Shown in pieces: positions 18,971 through 25,960 of a stretch of DNA of 46,187 bases. The notes under the pieces were generated by a model. The model was not told the DNA's origin. It worked only from the letters and a program-made list of their open reading frames with translations, and did no database searches. Origin of the DNA: Streptomyces jumonjinensis (GTDB lineage Bacteria; Actinomycetota; Actinomycetes; Streptomycetales; Streptomycetaceae). The DNA is taken from positions 1-46,187 of the forward strand of contig NZ_VCLA01000141.1 of assembly GCF_009600885.1 (NCBI RefSeq), read 5' to 3'. The translations under genes were made by a program, and so were the position numbers. Each line of letters starts with the position of its first letter. Position 1 is the first letter of the stretch.

Positions 18971-20002
18971 TCAGACCTGGCCGGCCTTCTCCAGCGCGGC
19001 GCAGCAGGTGTCCACCATCAGCCGGGTCACCACATAGGGGTCGACGTTGGCGTTGGGGCGGCGGTCCTCGATATAGCCCTTGCCGTCCTTCTCGACCTGC
19101 CACGGGATACGGACCGAGGCTCCCCGGTCGGAGACGCCGTAGCTGTACTCGTTCCACGGGGCGGTCTCGTGCAGACCGGTGAGCCGGTCGTCGATGCCCG
19201 CACCGTAGTTCTTGACGTGGTCCAACGGCTTCGAACCCTCGCCCAGCGACTCACAGGCGGTGATGATGGCCGCGTACCCCTCGGGCCCCTCGCGCATCGC
19301 CTTGGTGGAGAAGTTGGTGTGCGCGCCCGCGCCGTTCCAGTCGCCCTTCACCGGCTTGGGGTCCAGCGTCGCCGCGACGCCGAAGTCCTCCGCGGTGCGG
19401 TAGAGCAGCCAGCGCGCGATCCACAGCTGGTCCGCGACCGTGAGCGCAGGCAGCGGGCCGACCTGGAACTCCCACTGGCCGGGCATGACCTCGGCGTTGA
19501 TGCCGGAGATCCCGAGACCCGCCCGGAGACAGTTCTCCAGGTGCGCCTCCACCACGTCGCGGCCGTGGATCTCGTCCACGCCGACACCGCAGTAGTAGCC
19601 GCCCTGGGGCGCCGGGAAGCCGCCGACCGGGAAGCCCAGCGGACGGTCGCCCTCGAAGAAGGTGTACTCCTGCTCGATGCCGAAGACCGGCTCCTGGGCG
19701 GCGAACCGCTCGGCCACCTCGGCGAGCTCGGCCCGGGTGTTCGACTCGTGCGGCGTCAGATCCGTGTTGAGGACCTCGCAGAGCACCAGTACATCGCCCT
19801 CGCCGCCGCGGATCGGGTCGGGGCAGGAGTAGACCGGCTTGAGCACGCAGTCGGAGGAATGGCCCTTGGCCTGGTTGGTGCTGGACCCGTCGAAGCCCCA
19901 GAGGGGCAGCTCGGCGCCGTCGGCGAGGATCCTGGTCTTCGAGCGCAGCTTGGCGGTCGGCTCGGTGCCGTCGATCCAGATGTACTCAGCCTTGAAAGTC
20001 AC
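18971..20002 (-). CDS. glnII: Glutamine synthetase II (eukaryote-like GSII)
   Basis: 343 aa, the length of bacterial and eukaryotic GSII and much shorter than GSI. The N-terminal catalytic segment has LPLWGFDGSSTNQA, then FGIEQEYTFFEGDRPLGFP (metal ligands in EQEY), MPGQWEFQVGP, GAHTNFSTKAMR (ATP/glutamate region) and GVSDRGASVRIPWQV. Reaction: glutamate + NH4+ + ATP to glutamine in the cytoplasm. There is no adenylylation Tyr of the GSI kind. The GTG start at 20002 has GAGG four bases upstream and AAGGA further back. A GlnR box (20057-20094) sits upstream, and a Gfo/Idh/MocA gene is divergent. The terminator follows at 18914-18952. Confidence 0.97.
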   Translation of the reverse strand: MTFKAEYIWIDGTEPTAKLRSKTRILADGAELPLWGFDGSSTNQAKGHSSDCVLKPVYSCPDPIRGGEGDVLVLCEVLNTDLTPHESNTRAELAEVAERFAAQEPVFGIEQEYTFFEGDRPLGFPVGGFPAPQGGYYCGVGVDEIHGRDVVEAHLENCLRAGLGISGINAEVMPGQWEFQVGPLPALTVADQLWIARWLLYRTAEDFGVAATLDPKPVKGDWNGAGAHTNFSTKAMREGPEGYAAIITACESLGEGSKPLDHVKNYGAGIDDRLTGLHETAPWNEYSYGVSDRGASVRIPWQVEKDGKGYIEDRRPNANVDPYVVTRLMVDTCCAALEKAGQV

Positions 20003-20040
20003 GGGGCCTCATCCTTTGCGGGTGCAGCGGTTCTGCGCGC

Positions 20041-20094
20041 AGCTTGGCAATATCCGATTTCCCCGCCGTTGCCCTATTGTGAACCCCGTGTTAC
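20041..20094 (-). promoter_or_regulatory. glnII promoter with four-half-site GlnR box
   Basis: On the minus strand the half-sites read GTAAC (20090-20094), TTCAC (20079-20083), GCAAC (20068-20072) and GAAAT (20057-20061), each separated by exactly 6 bp. This is the GTnAC-n6-GAAAC-n6 repeat spacing known for Streptomyces GlnR, although two half-sites deviate. Ten bases after the last half-site is CAAGCT (20041-20046), in the place where glnA has its -10 hexamer. Confidence 0.75.
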
Positions 20095-20242
20095 GAGTGA
20101 CCTGAGTGGCGTGTGTGACAGGAGATTCCTCACTGGTCGCCGGCTTCCTCGTGGAGGGGTCCTTCGGGGCGGGGTCCCTTTTGGGGTGGGGCTCCCCGGA
20201 ATCCCCTTCGGCGGGCGGTCGCTCGCGGGCACACTGAGCGCC

Positions 20243-21148
20243 ATGAGTCATCCCGTACGGAATCTACGTTTCGGACTGTTCGGCGCCGGCCCCTGGGCCG
20301 GGCAGACCCACGCCCCGGCGCTCCACGCCCACGGCGGGGCGGACTTGGTCGGGGTATGGGCCAGACGCCCCGAGGCGGCGGCGGCGCTCGCCGGGGCCCA
20401 TGAGACCACCGCGTACTCCGGCGAGAAGGGTGTCGACGAGCTGCTCGCGGTCTGCGAGGCCGCCGCGTTCGCCCTGCCGCCGGACGTCCAGGCCCCGCTG
20501 GTGATCCGGGCCGCCGCCGCGGGCCGCCATGTGCTGCTGGACAAACCGGTCGCCACCAGCGTGGCGCTCGCCCGGGATACGGCCGAGGCGATCGAGCGCG
20601 CCGGGGTCGCATCGGTGGTCTTCTGCACCCTGCGGTTCGCCCCGGACACCGCGGCGTGGATCGGCGAACAGGTCGCGGCGGGCGGCTGGTTCACGGCCCA
20701 TGCGCGCTGGCTCGGCGCGCTGCTCGGACCCGACGCGGACACCCCGGACGCGCCATCGCCCTGGCGGGTGGAGAAAGGCGGGCTGTGGGACGTGGGGCCG
20801 CATGTGCTCTCCGTACTCATTCCGCTGCTCGGCGACGTCACCGAGGTGAGCGCGGTGAGCGGCCTCGGGGACACCGTGCATATGGCGCTGGGCCACGCCT
20901 CGGGGGCGTCCAGTACGGCGACGGTCGGGCTGAGCGCCCCGCCCGAGGCCGCCGGGGCGAGCCTGGAGCTCATCGGCGAGCGGGGGAGGGCGGTGCTGCC
21001 GCGCTGGAACGACCCGGTCATCGCCTACCGCGCGGCCGTGGACGAGCTGCGGGTGTCGATCCGGTCGGGTGTGCCGCACCCCTGCGACGCGCGGTTCGGG
21101 CTGCGGATGACGGAGATCCTGGCGGAGGCGGAGTCGGTGCTGCGCTGA
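20243..21148 (+). CDS. Gfo/Idh/MocA family oxidoreductase
   Basis: 301 aa. The N-terminal Rossmann fold has LFGAGPWAGQTHAPAL, and the conserved loop is HVLLDKPVATS, the EKP-type motif (here DKP). The C-terminal substrate domain includes GGLWDVGPHVLSVLIPL with the Asp/His pair typical of the family. The ATG at 20243 precedes MSHPVRNLRFGLFG; the open frame extends far upstream only because of base composition. It is divergent from glnII across 240 bp. Family knowledge: NAD(P)-dependent oxidation or reduction of sugars, inositols or related polyols. The exact substrate is unknown. A strong terminator follows. Confidence 0.9.
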   Translation: MSHPVRNLRFGLFGAGPWAGQTHAPALHAHGGADLVGVWARRPEAAAALAGAHETTAYSGEKGVDELLAVCEAAAFALPPDVQAPLVIRAAAAGRHVLLDKPVATSVALARDTAEAIERAGVASVVFCTLRFAPDTAAWIGEQVAAGGWFTAHARWLGALLGPDADTPDAPSPWRVEKGGLWDVGPHVLSVLIPLLGDVTEVSAVSGLGDTVHMALGHASGASSTATVGLSAPPEAAGASLELIGERGRAVLPRWNDPVIAYRAAVDELRVSIRSGVPHPCDARFGLRMTEILAEAESVLR

Positions 21149-21175
21149 GCCCGCGCGGATCGGCGGCGGGAGGTC

Positions 21176-21210
21176 GCCGCGGCCCGCCGGAGGGACAGGC
21201 GGGCCGCGGC
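21176..21210. terminator. Terminator after the Gfo/Idh/MocA gene
   Basis: Perfect 13-bp stem (gccgcggcccgcc) with a 9-nt loop, 27 bp after the stop codon; lies between convergent genes. Confidence 0.75.
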
Positions 21211-21358
21211 TCGGGGAAGGGCGCGGGGGACCTGAGCGGCCGGTCCCACGGGGGAGCGGACGACGGGTCGTCCCCGCCGCTCGACCGGGGGCTCGGCCGA
21301 AGCGCTCGATACGGACCCTTCCCCGTGCCGTCATATACGCCGAGCCGGCGCGTTCGTC

Positions 21359-22843
21359 TCATCGCCCCCCCCCGGATTCGTCCTCCCTCTCCTTTTCCGT
21401 GACAGCCTCCTCCCTCTCCTCTTCCGCGGCGGCTTTGTCCACGGCGGGCGGCAGCGCGCGGCACAGGGCGTCGAGCGCGTCGCCGTAACGGTGCTCCGGC
21501 GGGGTCGAGTACCCGACGACCAGCCCGTCCCGCCCGGCCGCGCCCGCGCTGTCCGGATGGCGGTAGCCGGCGAGCCCCTCCACCGCCAGCCCCTGCCAGA
21601 CGGCCGCCTTGACCACGGCCCGCTCGGTCCCGGGCGGCAGCTCCACCACGGCGTGGAGCCCGGCCGCGATCCCGGTCACCCGCACCTGCGGCGCCCCTTC
21701 GGCGAGGGCCGCCACCAGCCGGTCACGGCGGCGGCGATGGCGCTGGCGCATCCGCCGCACATGACGGTCGTACTCCCCGGACACGATGAAGTCCGCGAGG
21801 GTGAGCTGCTCCGTGGCGCTCGACCACTGCTCCCGCTCCCCCTTCGCCGCCACGATGTCGTCGACGAGCGCCTCGGGCAGCACCATCCAGCCGATCCGCA
21901 GAGTGGGGGAGAGGCTCTTGCTCACCGACCCCAGCAGCACCACCCGTTCGGGATCGAGCGACTGGACCGCGCCCACCGGCTGTCTGTCGTAGCGGAACTC
22001 TCCGTCGTAGTCGTCCTCCACCACCAGCCCGCCCGTCGCCCGCGCCCAGTCCACGACGGCCGCGCGCCGCCGGGAGCCGAGGGGGCCTCCGGTGGGGAAC
22101 TGATGCGCGGGAGTGAGCAGTACGGCGCGCTCCCGGGCGAGCCCGCTCACCTCGGCCCCGCGCTCGTCGACCGGCAGCGGCACGGTGGTGACGCCCGCAC
22201 CGGTCAGCAGCCCGCGATGGAACGGGAGCCCGTACTCCTCCACGCCCCACCGCCCGCCCACGGTCCCCGCGAGCAGCCGCAGCCCGTGCGCCGCGCCCGA
22301 GCAGAGCACGATCCGCCCGGGGTCGGTGCGCACCCCGCGCACCCGCGCCAGATACCCGGCGAGCGCCTCGCGCAGCTCGATCCGCCCGCGCGGGTCACCG
22401 GGCCCGAAGACATCGTGCGGGGCGGCGGTCAGCGCCCGTCGCGCGGCGGCGAGCCAGGCGGCGCGCGGAAAGGCGGAGGGGTCGGGTCTGCCCTGGACGA
22501 GGTCGTACACCGGTGCGTCCGCGCGGGCCGGGGCGGCGCGTCTGCGCGGCGGCCCGGTGGGATCGGCGCGGGGGGCGACCCGGGTGCCCGAGCCCTGGCG
22601 GGCGGTGAGCCAGCCCTCGGCGACCAGCTCGGCGTAGGCGTCGGCGACGGTGTTACGGGCGATGCCGAGGTCGGCGGCGAGCGAACGGTAGGGCGGCAGC
22701 CGGGCGCCGGGGGCGAGCCGTCCGCCGCGTACCGCCTCGCGCAGCGCCCGCATCAGAACGGCCCGGCGACCGCCCGGACCCGAGAGGTCCAGATGGAGGT
22801 CCGCGCCCAGGATCTCCGCCGAATTGACCCATGATTCCGCCAC
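21359..22843 (-). CDS. MocR/PdxR-type GntR regulator fused to a PLP-dependent aminotransferase domain
   Basis: 494 aa. The N-terminal GntR winged helix has LREAVRGGRLAPGARLPPYR and LAADLGIARNTVADAYAELV. After a Pro/Arg/Ala linker comes a fold-type I aminotransferase domain with VVEDDYDGEFRYD, and the PLP lysine is K309 in SVSKSLSPTLR. Family knowledge: MocR proteins bind DNA and sense PLP or an amino-acid aldimine. The start is GTG at 22843 (AGGGTG seven bases upstream). The C-terminus carries a charged tail of about 20 residues rich in Glu and Arg (AAAEEEREEAVTEKERED). It is divergent from the AhpD-like gene, its probable target, with a palindrome between them. Confidence 0.92.
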   Translation of the reverse strand: MAESWVNSAEILGADLHLDLSGPGGRRAVLMRALREAVRGGRLAPGARLPPYRSLAADLGIARNTVADAYAELVAEGWLTARQGSGTRVAPRADPTGPPRRRAAPARADAPVYDLVQGRPDPSAFPRAAWLAAARRALTAAPHDVFGPGDPRGRIELREALAGYLARVRGVRTDPGRIVLCSGAAHGLRLLAGTVGGRWGVEEYGLPFHRGLLTGAGVTTVPLPVDERGAEVSGLARERAVLLTPAHQFPTGGPLGSRRRAAVVDWARATGGLVVEDDYDGEFRYDRQPVGAVQSLDPERVVLLGSVSKSLSPTLRIGWMVLPEALVDDIVAAKGEREQWSSATEQLTLADFIVSGEYDRHVRRMRQRHRRRRDRLVAALAEGAPQVRVTGIAAGLHAVVELPPGTERAVVKAAVWQGLAVEGLAGYRHPDSAGAAGRDGLVVGYSTPPEHRYGDALDALCRALPPAVDKAAAEEEREEAVTEKEREDESGGGR

Positions 22844-22855
22844 TGAAATGCACCC

Positions 22856-22869
22856 TACGATCGGTCGTA
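22856..22869. promoter_or_regulatory. Palindrome in the MocR/AhpD divergent promoter
   Basis: TACGA-tcgg-TCGTA sits 21 bp before the AhpD start (22891) and 12 bp before the MocR start. A second TCGTAC-like copy lies at 22883-22888, giving a direct repeat of the right-hand half. TACGAT itself fits a -10 hexamer for the plus strand. Candidate MocR operator. Confidence 0.45.
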
Positions 22870-22890
22870 CGCAACAGTAGATTCGTACCC

Positions 22891-23364
22891 ATGACGACAG
22901 CAGAGATCAAGACGGAGCCCGCTCGCCTCAACTTCGCCAAGGTGGCGCCGAAGGCGTTCCGCGCGGTGATCGGACTGGACGCGGCGGCCCGTGAAGGGCT
23001 GGACCCGGCGCTGGTGGAGCTGGTGCAGATCCGCTCCTCGCAGCTCAACCACTGTGCGTACTGCCTGCATATGCACACCGGCGACGCCCGTAAGGCGGGG
23101 GAGAGCGAGGAGCGTCTGCATATGACGGGCGTCTGGCGGGAGGCGCGGCACTTCTTCACGGCGAAGGAGCAGGCGGCGCTCGCGCTGACGGAGTCGGTCA
23201 CGCTGATCGCGGACGGCGGGGTCCCGGACGCGGTGTACGCGGAGGCCGCGGCCCACTTCGACGAACGGGAGCTGGCCCAGCTGCTGGCGCTCGTCTTCAC
23301 GATCAACACCTGGAACCGGATCGCCCTGGCGACGGGGAAGGTGGCGGGCACGGACGAGCGATGA
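22891..23364 (+). CDS. AhpD-like carboxymuconolactone decarboxylase family protein
   Basis: 157 aa. The active-site signature is NHCAYCLHMHTGDARKAGE: C55, C58 and H62 form the CxxC-x3-H motif of AhpD-type alkylhydroperoxidases. The remainder is helical (EKAALALTESVT-like segment KEQAALALTESVT) as in the family. The ATG at 22891 starts MTTAEIKTEP. Family knowledge: small thiol peroxidase or disulfide reductase helper. It is divergent from the MocR regulator, a frequent pairing for MocR and its target gene. A small hairpin at 23374-23390 follows the stop. Confidence 0.9.
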   Translation: MTTAEIKTEPARLNFAKVAPKAFRAVIGLDAAAREGLDPALVELVQIRSSQLNHCAYCLHMHTGDARKAGESEERLHMTGVWREARHFFTAKEQAALALTESVTLIADGGVPDAVYAEAAAHFDERELAQLLALVFTINTWNRIALATGKVAGTDER

Positions 23365-23373
23365 GGGGTCGCT

Positions 23374-23390
23374 CCGGGGCATGGCCCCGG
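23374..23390. terminator. Short hairpin after the AhpD-like gene
   Basis: Perfect 7-bp GC stem ccggggc / gccccgg with a 3-nt loop, 9 bp after the stop codon. Confidence 0.45.
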
Positions 23391-23482
23391 GGACCCGGGC
23401 CCTGCGTACGGCGGCGGTCCGGGTCGGGCGGGGTCCGTGAGCCGTGGCCCAGGGGCTACGGCTCAGGGCCACCGGCCCCTCG

Positions 23483-23553
23483 GGTATGGCGAAGCGCCCC
23501 CTCAGGAACACCGAAGTGCCCTCTCCGGTACGGCGAAGCGCCCCCTCAGGAAC
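23483..23553. repeat. Degenerate 22-bp tandem repeat overlapping the ArsC-like stop
   Basis: Three consecutive 22-bp units can be read: tatggcgaagcgccccctca.., aacaccgaagtgccctctcc.. and tacggcgaagcgccccctca... The outer two differ at one position; the middle one has diverged. The third unit contains the end of the ArsC-like gene and its TGA. Confidence 0.75.
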
Positions 23554-23908
23554 GGCTGAGTGCGTCCCGTACCGCCTCTTCCGTACGGGCCACGACAGCC
23601 GACCCGTCGTCAGCCGTGATGATCGGCCGCTGGATCAGCCGGGGATGCCGGGCCAGCGCCGCCGTCCACTTCCCGCGCGTGCTCTCGTCCCGCGCCCAGT
23701 CGTTCAGCCCGAGCTCCTTGGCCACCGGCTCCCCGGTGCGGGTGATCTCCCAGGGTTCGAGTCCCAGCCGGTCGAGCACCTCCCGGATCTCCTCCTCGCT
23801 CGGCACCTCCTCCAGATAGCGGCGGACGGTGTACTCGGCCCCTTCCGCGTCGAGCAGTTCGAGGGCGCCACGGCACTTGGAACAGGCGGGATTGATCCAG
23901 ATCTCCAT
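23546..23908 (-). CDS. ArsC/Spx-family glutaredoxin-fold protein (arsenate reductase-like)
   Basis: 120 aa. The N-terminus MEIWINPACSKCRGALELL has the thioredoxin-like active site of ArsC-type proteins, with C9 and a second Cys at 12 (CxxC). Further family features are LGLEPWEITRTGEP and RHPRLIQRPIIT, the Arg-rich arsenate-binding segment around RPI. The ATG at 23908 has GGAGG 12 bases upstream. The gene is monocistronic, with no arsenite pump or ArsR nearby, so a general thiol-redox role is as likely as arsenate reduction. Its last codon and stop fall in a 22-bp repeat array. Confidence 0.88.
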   Translation of the reverse strand: MEIWINPACSKCRGALELLDAEGAEYTVRRYLEEVPSEEEIREVLDRLGLEPWEITRTGEPVAKELGLNDWARDESTRGKWTAALARHPRLIQRPIITADDGSAVVARTEEAVRDALSRS

Positions 23909-24061
23909 GCCGCCACGGTACCTCCGGCCCGCTCCGGAAGGGACCCCGGAAGTCGTCGGCGAAACCCTTGAAACACCGTCTGGCCAGGCCCGATTGTCAG
24001 TGCCCCCCAGTAGAATGGAGACTGTTCGGGATGGTCCCGCCACCGTGCCAGGAGGTTGCCG

Positions 24062-24379
24062 ATGGCCGTAGCCAGACTCATGACGAAGCCGACTGAACCG
24101 ACCGGATCCACAAGCCCGCGCGCGCCCGAAACGGTCGTCGCCTACACACCCCTGCGGAAGCAGCCCCTCCCGGCCGGCCGGCCGCGCGAGTGGTATGTGA
24201 CGCACAATCGCCGGCTGAAGGCGATGCGTCTGGCGATAGCCCTGCTCGACTCGGGTATCCACTATCCGGCGACCGCGGACAACACCCACATCCGGTCGAC
24301 GGCGGACCGGATCGGCATCCATCCGCCGTCCGACACCACCTGCCGGATGGTGCGCGCGCTGATCCGCTACGGCCGCTGA
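24062..24379 (+). CDS. Small conserved hypothetical protein (105 aa)
   Basis: The ATG at 24062 lies six bases after a perfect GGAGG; an upstream in-frame TTG is too close to the ribosome site to be used. A TAGAAT hexamer at 24011-24016 could be its -10. The N-terminal 30 residues are Thr/Pro/Ser-rich and probably disordered. The C-terminal part reads WYVTHNRRLKAMRLAIALLD and ends in RMVRALIRYGR, giving a basic amphipathic helical region. I do not recognise a domain. The good ribosome site and the perfect terminator right after it argue that it is a real, expressed gene. A nucleic-acid-binding role would fit the charge, but that is a guess. Confidence 0.8.
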   Translation: MAVARLMTKPTEPTGSTSPRAPETVVAYTPLRKQPLPAGRPREWYVTHNRRLKAMRLAIALLDSGIHYPATADNTHIRSTADRIGIHPPSDTTCRMVRALIRYGR

Positions 24380-24386
24380 CCCGCCG

Positions 24387-24412
24387 GGCCCGCCGCCGAG
24401 GGGCGGCGGGCC
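24387..24412. terminator. Strong bidirectional terminator
   Basis: Perfect 11-bp stem (ggcccgccgcc) with a GNRA-like gagg loop, followed by tt, 7 bp after the small gene's stop and 34 bp from the MOSC gene's stop on the opposite strand. Confidence 0.8.
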
Positions 24413-24418
24413 TTCAGC

Positions 24419-24454
24419 GGCTCAGGCCGTGGCTCAGGCCGTGGCTCAGGCGGG
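24419..24454. repeat. Three 12-bp tandem repeats at the MOSC gene 3' end
   Basis: ggctcaggccgt twice (24419-24430, 24431-24442) and a third unit ggctcaggcggg (24443-24454) that contains the stop codon of the MOSC gene. Confidence 0.8.
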
Positions 24455-25318
24455 TTGGCCGGATCGGAAGAGGGCCTCCACGGCGTCCCCGACCGAGAGG
24501 ATGCCGGGCCGTACGACGGCGGCCTTCATCCCGAAGCTGACCTTGTTGTCGAACTCCGGCTCGCGCCGGTAGCGGGCGAGCGTACGGATCGGCTCGGGGC
24601 CGTCGCGTACGCCGGTGAGCTGATCGACCATCGGGACCGCGCACCGGGTCGCGCGGGTCGCGTAGGCGAGCCGCGCGGTGCCGATCTCCAGCCGGCGCAT
24701 CTCGTCCTCGGCGTGCGGCTCGGCGCAGCCGTCGAGGACGATGTTCGGCCGGAAGCGGTCCATCGGCACGGGCCGCCCGCCGTGCGCGGAGATCCGCGCG
24801 TTGAGGTCGTCGAGCGATGCCTGTGAGGCGATCAGCAGGGCGTGAGCGTCGGCGTAGGCGACCTTGCCGGGGGTCTCGCCCCAGCCGTCCCGGTCGAAGT
24901 CCCCGGGCGCCCGCACCAGTCGCACGGGGGCCTTGAGCACCTCGGAGAACCAGTCGGCCACGGTGTCGCCCTGGTCCACCGCCTCGCCCAGAGGCCGCCC
25001 GAACATGCTCACCGCCCGCCGCCCGCCCTCGGGCCGGACATCGTGGCGCAGGCTCTCCACACCATCGGCGGTCAGCCGCAGCCCGGCCCCGCCGTCGACG
25101 ACCGCAGGCCGGACGGCGGCCATGGCGGGCAGCGTGCGCTGGCTGTGGAAGGAGCCGTCCACGGCGTTCACGATCATGAAGGTCCGGTCGTGCTCCAGAC
25201 CCGTGCGGACGACGGCGCAGGTGGCGACATCGGTCCCGGCGCAGCCCTTGACCGGGAAGTACGTCAGTCTCTGTACGGTGATCCGCCGGGCGGCGTCCAC
25301 GGAGTCAGCGCCGGACAA
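24446..25318 (-). CDS. MOSC domain protein (molybdenum-cofactor sulfurase C-terminal type)
   Basis: 290 aa. The N-terminal MOSC beta-barrel has RLTYFPVKGCAGTDV and GLEHDRTFMIV. The MOSC domain follows with FRPNIVLDGCAEPHAEDE and the conserved cysteine in ATRCAVPMVDQLTG, as in mARC-type proteins. Family knowledge: binds molybdenum cofactor or moves sulfur, and some members reduce N-hydroxylated compounds. The start is TTG at 25318 with AAGGAG seven bases upstream; it overlaps the stop of the GNAT gene upstream (25305) by 14 bp, so the two are one operon with coupled translation. Confidence 0.9.
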   Translation of the reverse strand: MSGADSVDAARRITVQRLTYFPVKGCAGTDVATCAVVRTGLEHDRTFMIVNAVDGSFHSQRTLPAMAAVRPAVVDGGAGLRLTADGVESLRHDVRPEGGRRAVSMFGRPLGEAVDQGDTVADWFSEVLKAPVRLVRAPGDFDRDGWGETPGKVAYADAHALLIASQASLDDLNARISAHGGRPVPMDRFRPNIVLDGCAEPHAEDEMRRLEIGTARLAYATRATRCAVPMVDQLTGVRDGPEPIRTLARYRREPEFDNKVSFGMKAAVVRPGILSVGDAVEALFRSGQPA

Positions 25319-25898
25319 GGAGACGCTCCTTCACCGCGGGCCACTCGTCGGCGAGTATCGAGTAGTAGACCGAGTCGCGCCAGGTCCCGTCGTGGCGCAG
25401 CCGGTGCCGGCGCAGCACTCCCTCGCGGGTGGCGCCGAGGCGCGCGATGGCGTTCTGGGAGCGCACATTGAGATGGTCGGTCTTGAGCTGGACGCGGCCC
25501 ATCCCCAGCTCCTCGAAGGCATGGGTGAGCAGCAGCAGCTTGGTCTCGGTGTTGACGGCGGTACGCCAGTACTCCCGGCCGTACCAGGTCCAGCCGATCT
25601 CCAGCCGCTCGTTCCGGGGCTCGATGTCGAGATAGGTGGTCCAGCCGATGGCCCGGCCGCTGGCCAGGTGGATGACGGCGAAGGGGAGGTAGGTGCCCCG
25701 CTCGCCGTCCGCGAGCACTCCGCCGAGCTTCTCGGCCAGCTCGTCCTGGGTCTGCGGGGCCGGTCCGCCCTGCCAGCGCCAGACCTCCTCGTCTCCGCCG
25801 CCCGCGTCGAAGAGATCGGGGAGATGGGCCATGGAGAGCGGTTCGAGACGCACATGACGGCCGGTGAGGGTGGTGGGTGAAGGCGGCTTCGCAGGCAT
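25305..25898 (-). CDS. GNAT-family N-acetyltransferase (RimJ/RimL-like)
   Basis: 197 aa. The pattern is that of the Acetyltransf_3 family: LTGRHVRLEPLSMAHLPDLF at the N-terminus, LEIGWTWYGREYWRTAVNTE (acetyl-CoA loop region), LKTDHLNVRSQNAIARLGA and HRLRHDGTWRDSVYYSIL near the C-terminus. The ATG at 25898 starts the typical MPAKPPSP tail. It is the first gene of a two-gene operon with the MOSC gene. The AT-rich inverted repeat at 25921-25954 is its probable promoter region. The substrate is unknown. Confidence 0.9.
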   Translation of the reverse strand: MPAKPPSPTTLTGRHVRLEPLSMAHLPDLFDAGGGDEEVWRWQGGPAPQTQDELAEKLGGVLADGERGTYLPFAVIHLASGRAIGWTTYLDIEPRNERLEIGWTWYGREYWRTAVNTETKLLLLTHAFEELGMGRVQLKTDHLNVRSQNAIARLGATREGVLRRHRLRHDGTWRDSVYYSILADEWPAVKERLLVRR

Positions 25899-25920
25899 GC
25901 CTCAGACGCTAGCCGCTCTC

Positions 25921-25954
25921 TGCACTAGCTGTAAACATATTTCGTACTAATGCA
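25921..25954. promoter_or_regulatory. AT-rich imperfect inverted repeat upstream of the GNAT-MOSC operon
   Basis: TGCACTAG (25921-25928) faces CTAATGCA (25947-25954), 7 of 8 bases paired, with 18 bp between them. It is the most AT-rich spot nearby and sits 23-56 bp upstream of the GNAT start, so it could be an operator or cover the -10 to -35 zone. Confidence 0.45.
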
Positions 25955-25960
25955 ATGAGG

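Noticed and set aside
23546..23908. Part of an arsenic-resistance operon
   Set aside because: No arsB, arsR or acr3 gene is present around the ArsC-like gene.
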